Of a stretch of 64,000 nucleotides of DNA, positions 58,500 to 64,000 are shown piece after piece. A program made the position numbers and the translations under genes. The stretch spans positions 1 through 64,000 of the forward strand of contig DASUJY010000065.1 of NCBI GenBank assembly GCA_036279015.1, read 5' to 3'. The stretch's first letter is position 1. The number at the start of each line of letters is the position of its first letter. Origin of the DNA: DATEOR01 sp036279015 (GTDB lineage Bacteria > Actinomycetota > Thermoleophilia > Gaiellales > Gaiellaceae). Under the pieces are notes generated by a model. That model saw nothing but the letters and a program-made list of their open reading frames with translations, was not told where the DNA came from and did not search any database.

Positions 58500-59258
58500 T
58501 CAGTGGTAGCGATGGCCGCCGTCGACGTTGACGGTCTGGCCGGTGATGAAGCTCGCGGCCGGGCTGGCGAGGTAGGCGATGGCCTCGGCGATGTCCTCGG
58601 GCTCGCCGCGGCGGCCGACGGCCTGGTCGGGCACGATCTCGTCGAAGAGCCCGGCCTCCTCCCCGCCGACGACGCCCTCCGTCGCGATGAGCCCCGGGGT
58701 GACCGCGTTCACCGTGATCCCGTGCGGGCCCGCCTCGCTCGCGAGGGCGCGCGTGAACCCGACGATCCCGCCCTTGCTCGCCACGTAGGCGGAGAGCCCC
58801 GGATAGCCGATGAAGAAGGTCGCCGACGAGACGTTCACGATTCTCCCGTACCCGCGCTCGCGCATGCCCGGGTAGACGGCATGGCTGCAGAGGTACACGC
58901 TGTCGAGGTTCGTCGCGAGCACGCTTCGCCAGTCGGCGAAGGTGAGCTCCTCGAACGGGAAGTGCGGGTAGATGCCCGCGTTGTTGACGAGGACGTCGAT
59001 CCGGCCGGTCTCGGCGAGCACCGCCTCGACGCCCCGGCCGACGGCCTCCTCGTCCGTGACGTCGACCGCGAGTGCCAGCGCCGTCTCGTCGCCGCCGAGC
59101 GAGCCCGCGGCAGCGTCCAGAGCCTCCGCGTCCCGGTCGAAGAGGGCGACCCGCGCTCCCTCGGCCGCCAGACGGCCGGCGGCCGCGAAGCCGAGCCCTC
59201 TCGCCGCTCCGGTCACCACCGCGGTCTGGCCCGAGAATCGCCGGACGGTCGAGCTCAC
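58500..59258 (-). CDS. Short-chain dehydrogenase/reductase
   Basis: A 252-residue classical SDR: VTGAARGLGFAAAGRLA (cofactor), VNNAGIYPHFPFEEL, Ser in VNVSSATFF, Tyr and Lys in GYPGLSAYVASKGGIV and the C-terminal TGQTVNVDGGHRY. It is the first gene of the leftward four-gene operon and starts with GTG at 59258. NAD(P)-dependent oxidation of an alcohol or reduction of a ketone is expected; the substrate is unknown. Confidence 0.92.
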   Translation of the reverse strand: MSSTVRRFSGQTAVVTGAARGLGFAAAGRLAAEGARVALFDRDAEALDAAAGSLGGDETALALAVDVTDEEAVGRGVEAVLAETGRIDVLVNNAGIYPHFPFEELTFADWRSVLATNLDSVYLCSHAVYPGMRERGYGRIVNVSSATFFIGYPGLSAYVASKGGIVGFTRALASEAGPHGITVNAVTPGLIATEGVVGGEEAGLFDEIVPDQAVGRRGEPEDIAEAIAYLASPAASFITGQTVNVDGGHRYH

Positions 59259-59439
59259 GCGAGAACCGGCGCCTCGCGCCGCGCGCACGGGCTCCCCTCT
59301 TGCAATCCCCCGCTCCGTGGACTCATACTGCCGAACTGCATTCTGAATACAAGACTGCCTTCGACGCAAACTGCGGCAGTCGCCGGAAGGGTACGAGACC
59401 AGGGGCCCCGTCCCGCCGAGACCGACAGAAGGAGGGCAC
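59259..59439. promoter_or_regulatory. Divergent promoter region with GntR-like half palindrome
   Basis: This 181-base interval separates two oppositely directed operons and must hold both promoters. An imperfect palindrome GTATTC-A-GAATGC (minus-strand reading, about 59335-59350; one mismatch) resembles FadR/GntR-family operators. The pair ACTGCCG (about 59325) and CGGCAGT (59374-59380) encloses it. No regulator gene lies within the window, so this is a suggestion only. Confidence 0.4.
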
Positions 59440-60939
59440 ATGGCAACGCACGCACAGACTCCGGCAGCCACCTCGTCCGAGTTGGGGCTCGAGCGGCGGG
59501 TCGTCGGACTGCCGACGGCGATCGGGACGACGTTCAGCCTCATCGTCGCGTCGAGCGTGCTCGCAACGGTCGCAGGGGGGTTCTTCGCCAGCTGGGTCTG
59601 GCTGATCGCCCTTGCGATCGGGTTCGTCGCGATGATCTTCGCCGCCATGAGCTTCTCGGAGCTCGCCACCATGATCCCCAAGGCCGGCTCCATGAACGAG
59701 TACGTGCGCGCCGGGCTCGGGCCCTTCTTCGCCACGATCACCGTCGGCATCGGGTACATCGCCGTCCAGCTCTTCCCCGGCACGGCCGAGAACTTCGCGT
59801 CGAGCCTCGTGACCGCGGACATCCTCGGCGCGCCCGGCGACTACAAGTTCTGGGCCGTCGTCTACATGGTCTTCCTGGCAGTCATCAACCTGCTGGGCAT
59901 CAGGCCCTTCGCGGCGCTCGAGGTCTTCCTTACGTTCACGGTCGCGGCCTCCCTCCTCGTCATCGGGGTGGTCGGGCTCGCCGGCGCTGGTAGCTCCGAT
60001 CCCATCGGCGGCGCGCTCCCACACATCGACCTCACATGGAACCTCCTCTCCGCCCTCCTCGGCATCGCCATCTTCACCTTCGTCGGGGTCGAGTACACGT
60101 GCCCGCTCGCGGAGGAGCTGAAGAGACCGGCGCGCGACATCCCGGTCGGCATCTTCTTCGGGCTGGGGCTCATCGCGATCCCCGTCGTGTTGTATGGCCT
60201 GGGGGCGGCGCGCTACGTGCCCTCGGACGTGCTCGGCACCCTCGCGCCCACCCTTCCCGTCGACGTCGGAACCGCGATCTTCGGAGACGCGGGGAAATGG
60301 TGGCTCGGCATCGTCATGATCCTCGCCTCCATCGGCACGCTCAACGCCGTCGTGGCCGGCATCCCCCGGATCCTCTATGGCATGGCGCTGACCCGGCAGC
60401 TTCCTTCCCCGTTCGCCTGGCTGGTCCCGGCGACGCGGGCGCCCTGGGTCGGCATCGTCGTCATCGCCGCGATGCCCGTCGGGATGAACCTGGCCGGGCA
60501 GGCCGAAGGCGCCGGGTTCATCCAGCTGATCCTCGCCGGCGTCCTCGGCTGGGTCACCGCGTACGTCCTGATCCACCTCTCCGTCGTCCTCCTGCGCGCC
60601 CGGGAGCCACGGGCGTCGCGTCCGTACCGCTCCCCGGCGGTTCCGATCCCGCAGCTCCTCGGCACCGGCCTGCTCGCGCTCGCCGCCTACAAGATCGCCC
60701 CACCGGGCATTGAGGCGAGCTCGATCTACTGGCGCTGGTTCATCTTCCTCGTGATCGCGGCCGCGTTCTCGCTCGTCTACAACCTCTACGCGTACAAGAA
60801 CCTGGGCGCGATCATGCGGCCCGTGCCCCTGGCCGAGGTGCACCGCGAAGCCGCGGCGATCGAGGAAGAGCTGCCGCTCCCGGTCGAGCCCGGCGTGCCG
60901 CACCCGCACCTGCACGAGCAAGAGCACGACCAGGAGTGA
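59440..60939 (+). CDS. APC family amino acid/amine permease
   Basis: A 499-residue inner-membrane transporter with 12 predicted helices: the opening GLPTAIGTTFSLIVASSVLATVAGGFF, SFSELATMIPKAGSMNEYVRAGLG (family core motif) and FVGVEYTCPLAEELKRPARDIP. The ATG has AAGGAGG five bases upstream, a strong ribosome site. It is the first gene of an operon with a glutamine-synthetase-like ligase, a pairing typical of polyamine or amine uptake followed by gamma-glutamylation. It probably imports an amino acid or amine. Confidence 0.92.
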   Translation: MATHAQTPAATSSELGLERRVVGLPTAIGTTFSLIVASSVLATVAGGFFASWVWLIALAIGFVAMIFAAMSFSELATMIPKAGSMNEYVRAGLGPFFATITVGIGYIAVQLFPGTAENFASSLVTADILGAPGDYKFWAVVYMVFLAVINLLGIRPFAALEVFLTFTVAASLLVIGVVGLAGAGSSDPIGGALPHIDLTWNLLSALLGIAIFTFVGVEYTCPLAEELKRPARDIPVGIFFGLGLIAIPVVLYGLGAARYVPSDVLGTLAPTLPVDVGTAIFGDAGKWWLGIVMILASIGTLNAVVAGIPRILYGMALTRQLPSPFAWLVPATRAPWVGIVVIAAMPVGMNLAGQAEGAGFIQLILAGVLGWVTAYVLIHLSVVLLRAREPRASRPYRSPAVPIPQLLGTGLLALAAYKIAPPGIEASSIYWRWFIFLVIAAAFSLVYNLYAYKNLGAIMRPVPLAEVHREAAAIEEELPLPVEPGVPHPHLHEQEHDQE

Positions 60940-62261
60940 TGGTCGCCGACAGGCTGCGCGAGCTCGAGGAAGCCGGCGTCACCCGCGTCCGCGTCCACTA
61001 CACCGACCTGATCGGAACGACGCGGGCCAAGGTCATTCCGCTCGAGGTCCTCGAGCAGGCCTGCGACGAGGGCCTCAACTTCTGCGTCTCCGTCTTCTCG
61101 ATCGACCACACCGGGGTGATGCCGGACGGAACCGGTATCCGGGACGAGGTCAACTTCCGCGACATGCAGGTCGTCGCCGACCTCGAGACCCTCCGCGTGG
61201 TGCCCTGGGAGCGGGAGACGGCCATCTGCCTCGCCGACTGTCGTCTCGACGGAGAGCCGCTCGAGGCCGACCCGCGCAACATCCTGCGGCGGGCGATCGC
61301 CGCCGCCGAGGAGAAGGGGCTCCGCCTGTCGGTGGGGCACGAGCTGGAGTTCTTCCTCCTGCGGCGCACGCCCGAGGGCCGGCTGCTCCCCTACCAGCCG
61401 ATCCCCGGGCTGGTCTACCGGATGGACGTCCGCACCGACCCGGAGGGCGTGATTCGGACGATGGAGGACAACGTCCGCGGGCTCGGGCTCCCGTTCCTCT
61501 GCGTCAACCACGAGTACGACCCTTCGCAGTGGGAGATCAACACGCACTACGCGGACGCTCTCACCGCGGCGGACGAGGCGCACCTGCTGAAGCTCGCCAT
61601 CAAGGAGACCGCGGCGATGAACGGCCTCGTGGCGACCTTCATCGGGAAGCCGACCGAGAGCGGCGGCACGTCGGGCTACCACTTCCACATCTCGGCATGG
61701 GACGGGGACGTGAACGTCTTCGACGATCCGGGGGGCGAGCAGGGCCTCTCCGCGGAGGCGCGGTGGTTCATGGGCGGCCTGCTGGAGCACGCCCGCGCCA
61801 TGACGGCGGTGTGCGCGCCGACGGTCAACGCCTACAAGCGCTTCGTCGCGCAGGAGCTCGGCCCGTACTTCGTCGACTGGGGCACCGACAACCGCTCGGT
61901 CCTGGTCCGCATCCCGTCCGAGCGCGGGCGGGGCGCCCGGCTCGAGTCCCGGCTTGCGGACGGGAGTGCCAGTGCGTACCTCGCCTCGGCCGCGCACATC
62001 TTCGCCGGCGTCGACGGAGTCGAGCGCGAGCTCGATCCGGGGCCGCCGACGGACCGCATCTACGAGCCGCCCGTCGAACGCGCCACGGTCCCGTTCTCGC
62101 TCGGCGACGCGCTCGACGTCCTCGAGTCCGACTCGTTCCTCCGCCGCGCGTTCGGCGAGCAGTTCATGCAGGCGTTCACGACGATCAAGCGCACCGAGTG
62201 GCGGCGCTTCCAGCTCGCCGTGACGGACTGGGAGCTGCGCGAGTACGCCGACGCGCTGTAG
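60939..62261 (+). CDS. Glutamine-synthetase-like gamma-glutamylamine ligase
   Basis: A 440-residue GlnA4/PuuA-like protein. Catalytic motifs are SVGHELEFFLL (metal Glu), YDPSQWEINTHYADALTAADE, GGTSGYHFHIS (His), APTVNAYKR and ESRLADGSASAYLASAA. Proteins of this group attach glutamate to amines (putrescine, ethanolamine, aromatic amines) rather than to ammonia. Its neighbour, the APC permease, ends in an overlap with the GTGATG start, so the ligase acts on the imported substrate. Identification of the substrate needs experiment. Confidence 0.9.
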   Translation: MVADRLRELEEAGVTRVRVHYTDLIGTTRAKVIPLEVLEQACDEGLNFCVSVFSIDHTGVMPDGTGIRDEVNFRDMQVVADLETLRVVPWERETAICLADCRLDGEPLEADPRNILRRAIAAAEEKGLRLSVGHELEFFLLRRTPEGRLLPYQPIPGLVYRMDVRTDPEGVIRTMEDNVRGLGLPFLCVNHEYDPSQWEINTHYADALTAADEAHLLKLAIKETAAMNGLVATFIGKPTESGGTSGYHFHISAWDGDVNVFDDPGGEQGLSAEARWFMGGLLEHARAMTAVCAPTVNAYKRFVAQELGPYFVDWGTDNRSVLVRIPSERGRGARLESRLADGSASAYLASAAHIFAGVDGVERELDPGPPTDRIYEPPVERATVPFSLGDALDVLESDSFLRRAFGEQFMQAFTTIKRTEWRRFQLAVTDWELREYADAL

Positions 62262-62815
62262 TGCTCGGGTACGAGGGGCCCGCGTACCGGCGTGCAGTCC
62301 TGTCTCTCGACGACGCCGTCGAAGAGCTCGCACGAGCCGGCGGCGAGGCCGAGCGTCTCGAGCCTCTGCGCGCGCGGGTGCGTCCGTCCGCCGCGGCCCG
62401 CGCCGTGCGGCTCGAGATGGCCCGCGAGGGGAAGATCTTCGGCGGGAACTACGGGCTCGAGATCTCGACCGACGAGCCCGTTTTCGCGCGCACCGGCGGG
62501 CTCTCGATGCGCGCGAAGGGCATCGTGCGCGCGCAGGGCTTTCGACTGCGGCCGAAGCGGGGAGACGCGGCGGGGACCGAGCTGGCGAAGCGGTTGGCCG
62601 GCGACGCCCGGCTGGCCGAGGCGCTCGGCCGGGTCGACTTCGAGCGCCTCCGCATCGAGCCGGACGGACGCCCGGTGATCCGGCACCTCGGAGGCTCCGT
62701 CGTATGGATCCTCTTTCCCCCGCTCGTACGGCGAATCCCGCTCGTGCCCGAGCAGGCCCGGGCGACCCTCGACGCGCTCGACGCGTTCGCCGCGGCCGGC
62801 GGGACGGCCTCCTAG
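62261..62815 (+). CDS. Protein of unknown function, downstream of the ligase
   Basis: A 184-residue protein from GTG 62261, which overlaps the last base of the ligase stop, so it is coupled to it. Sequence features are DDAVEELARAGGEAERLEPLRARVRP, a central EGKIFGGNYGLEISTDEPVF and hydrophobic segments near the C-terminus (GGSVVWILFPPLVRRIPLVPEQ). I do not recognise the family. It has no signal peptide or clear catalytic motif. The coupling suggests a role in the same amine pathway. Confidence 0.7.
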   Translation: MLGYEGPAYRRAVLSLDDAVEELARAGGEAERLEPLRARVRPSAAARAVRLEMAREGKIFGGNYGLEISTDEPVFARTGGLSMRAKGIVRAQGFRLRPKRGDAAGTELAKRLAGDARLAEALGRVDFERLRIEPDGRPVIRHLGGSVVWILFPPLVRRIPLVPEQARATLDALDAFAAAGGTAS

Positions 62816-63030
62816 GGCGGCGTCCCCGCGTCGATCCAGTCGCGGAAGAGCTGCACCCGCTCCTCGGGCCACGGCTCGTCGCACGGCATCGAGCCGTCCT
62901 CGAGCCTCTCGTAGATCACCTCGGCGCTCGCTCGGACGTCCTCGTACGAGCGGAGGTCGAACGCCCACGACATCGCATCCGCGTCTTCGTCGCGGAAGAG
63001 CGGACGGACGTCGGCCTCGAAGCTCACCAT
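62812..63030 (-). CDS. Small 72-residue protein coupled to a flavin reductase
   Basis: A short acidic protein beginning MVSFEADVRPLFRDEDADAM; SYEDVRASAEVIYERLEDGSMPCDEPWPEERVQLFRDWI follows. The pattern of an early PLFRD..M and a MPCD.PW near the end resembles small bacterial proteins that look like haem-less cytochrome c modules, but no CxxCH is present. It overlaps the flavin reductase stop by 7 bases, so it is probably co-translated. The function is unknown. Confidence 0.68.
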   Translation of the reverse strand: MVSFEADVRPLFRDEDADAMSWAFDLRSYEDVRASAEVIYERLEDGSMPCDEPWPEERVQLFRDWIDAGTPP

Positions 63031-63569
63031 CCGGAGCCCTCGTCGATTCCGATCGGGTGCCCCGCCGGAACCGTGGCGTCGACGTCGAACCCGCCGAAGC
63101 GGCCTCGGTGGAAGACGAGCGGCTCGCCCCCTCCGTGCGTGATGGAGGTCACCTCGCCGAGGACGAGGGCGTGGTCGCCCGCTTCCTCGATCCGCTCGAC
63201 CCGGCAGCGGAGAACGGCGACGGCGTCGGTCACCGGGAGGAATCCCTCCCGGTCCAGCGAGACGTGGCCCAGCGGGAAGGCGCCCCACGGCTGGGAGAAC
63301 TCGAGGGCGACGTCCCGCTGCTCGCGGGCGAGCACGCTGAGCGCGAAGCGGCCGCTCGACCGGGTCGCGTGCAGCGTTCGGGAGCCGGTTCCGAGCGAGA
63401 CGAGAACGAGCAGCGGCTCGAGCGAGACCGACGTGAAGGAGTTGAGCGTCATGCCGGCCGGAACCTCTTCGTGCTCGGACGTGACGACCGCGACGCCCGT
63501 CGCGAACTCGCCAACGCAGCCGCGGAACGCGCTCACCATGGCCTCCGAGGGCTTCCCCGCCTCGGCCAT
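63024..63569 (-). CDS. Flavin reductase (HpaC-like)
   Basis: A 181-residue FMN/FAD reductase domain protein: RGCVGEFATGVAVVTSEHE, PAGMTLNSFTSVSLEPLLVLVSLG and RFALSVLAREQRDVALEFS, with a C-terminal HGGGEPLVFHRGRFGGFD. It supplies reduced flavin to two-component monooxygenases. It starts one base after the stop of the P450 gene and is in the same operon. Its partner monooxygenase may be a nearby flavin enzyme or lie outside the window. Confidence 0.9.
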   Translation of the reverse strand: MAEAGKPSEAMVSAFRGCVGEFATGVAVVTSEHEEVPAGMTLNSFTSVSLEPLLVLVSLGTGSRTLHATRSSGRFALSVLAREQRDVALEFSQPWGAFPLGHVSLDREGFLPVTDAVAVLRCRVERIEEAGDHALVLGEVTSITHGGGEPLVFHRGRFGGFDVDATVPAGHPIGIDEGSGW

Positions 63570-64000
63570 CTACGCCGCCTCCACCCGTACGGGCATGCGC
63601 TTGAGCGCGTTCGTGAAGTTCGTCCGCATGCGCTCCGGGCGCCCGAGCAGCTCGAGGCCGGCGAGACGGGGGAGCAGCATGTCGAACATGACCTGCACCT
63701 CGAGCTTCGCGAGATGGGCGCCGAGGCAGTAGTGGGGGCCGCCGCCGCCGAATGTCACGTGCGGGTTGGGCTGCCGGCCGACTTCGAAGCGGTGCGGGTC
63801 CTCGAAGACCTCCTCGTCGAAGTTCGCTGAGACGTACCAGATGACGACCTTCTCCCCCGCACGGATCGTCTCTCCCCGGAGCTCGACGTCGCGCGTCGCG
63901 GTGCGCCGGAAGTGGAGGACGGGCGAGGACCAGCGCAGGATCTCGTCGGCTCCGGCCGACCATACGAGCTCTGGGTTCTGGCGGAGCTGGTGCCACTGCT
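63570..64000 (-). CDS. Cytochrome P450, C-terminal part (truncated by window)
   Basis: The frame enters from the window edge and ends at 63570, about 142 residues. The ExxR motif is in SAGADEILRWSSPV, then RTATRDVELRGETIRAGEKVV, DEEVFEDPHRFEVGRQPNPHVTF and the haem loop FGGGGPHYCLGAHLAKLE (Cys ligand). The residues resemble CYP124/125/142-type actinobacterial P450s that act on hydrophobic chains. The N-terminal two-thirds lie outside the window. Confidence 0.92.
   Translation of the reverse strand, partial: QWHQLRQNPELVWSAGADEILRWSSPVLHFRRTATRDVELRGETIRAGEKVVIWYVSANFDEEVFEDPHRFEVGRQPNPHVTFGGGGPHYCLGAHLAKLEVQVMFDMLLPRLAGLELLGRPERMRTNFTNALKRMPVRVEAA

Noticed and set aside
57318..59993. Long plus-strand frame of nearly 900 codons opposite the nitrilase and SDR genes
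   Set aside because: Low-complexity Arg/Asp/Val-rich translation with no domain; the opposite strand has catalytic motifs at every step.
1..64000. CRISPR array, rRNA genes, insertion sequences or replication origin
   Set aside because: No regular spaced repeats, transposase or integrase frames, rRNA-like sequence or DnaA-box cluster were seen on reading both strands.

Overview
The window is about 64 kb of GC-rich bacterial DNA with densely packed genes and frequent GTG/TTG starts. The gene repertoire points to a soil Actinomycetota, most likely class Thermoleophilia (Gaiellales/Solirubrobacterales-like): LLM-type flavin/F420 oxidoreductases, class III cyclase-AAA ATPase proteins, an MEDS/RsbW-type sensor, a DUF6636 lipoprotein, DUF4242 and several P450s. 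This placement is inferred from gene content only. No rRNA gene, CRISPR array or complete tRNA is visible.

Region 1 (1-12 kb) is chromosomal housekeeping and stress functions: a NYN-domain protein, a MOSC protein, rsgA behind a short leader peptide and an intrinsic terminator, a lipoprotein, an MEDS-HATPase anti-sigma-type regulator, an OsmC / cytoplasmic subtilisin / GAF operon, a tiny repeat peptide, an MFS transporter fused to a cyclic-nucleotide domain, and a class III cyclase-AAA protein. Region 2 (12-28 kb) mixes a STAND-like ATPase with a tandem operator-like repeat, a UDP-galactopyranose-mutase-like flavoenzyme and glycosyltransferase pair, a secreted polysaccharide lyase, a dihaem cytochrome c peroxidase opposite a Crp/Fnr regulator, an aldo/keto reductase, an ATP-grasp ligase of the PGM1 type, a Vps62 membrane protein and a secreted SGNH hydrolase.

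Region 3 (28.4-37.4 kb) is accessory DNA. A two-gene nucleotidyltransferase/HTH module has a perfect palindrome in its promoter. It is followed by three copies of the 3' half of a tRNA-Ala(CGC)-like gene (30.1, 32.4 and 37.3 kb) that look like attachment-site scars of stacked integrations. Genes between the copies include a berberine-bridge-type oxidase, a cyclase-AAA-TPR gene with a one-base frameshift, an ester-cyclase gene with a one-base frameshift and a DsrE protein.

Region 4 (37.7-64 kb) is a catabolic supercluster. After a FAD monooxygenase-cytochrome b5 fusion and a few enzymes, an unbroken, translationally coupled operon (about 41.7-54.4 kb) encodes tryptophan 2,3-dioxygenase, kynureninase, an aryl-CoA ligase, a 2-aminobenzoyl-CoA monooxygenase/reductase-like fusion, an SDR, an enoyl-CoA hydratase, a RidA protein, an acyl-CoA dehydrogenase, a creatininase-family amidohydrolase, a TrpB2-like enzyme and a MetE-like protein. 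Together they read as tryptophan (and perhaps indole) breakdown through kynurenine and anthraniloyl-CoA, with no classical kynurenine formamidase present. A leftward operon (SDR, nitrilase, FAD oxidoreductase, P450) and a rightward operon (APC permease, glutamine-synthetase-like ligase, unknown protein) diverge from 59.3 kb. The window ends in a flavin reductase and a truncated P450.

Three genes in Region 4 have N-termini that can only be reached from a CTG codon, which suggests CTG initiation is used here.
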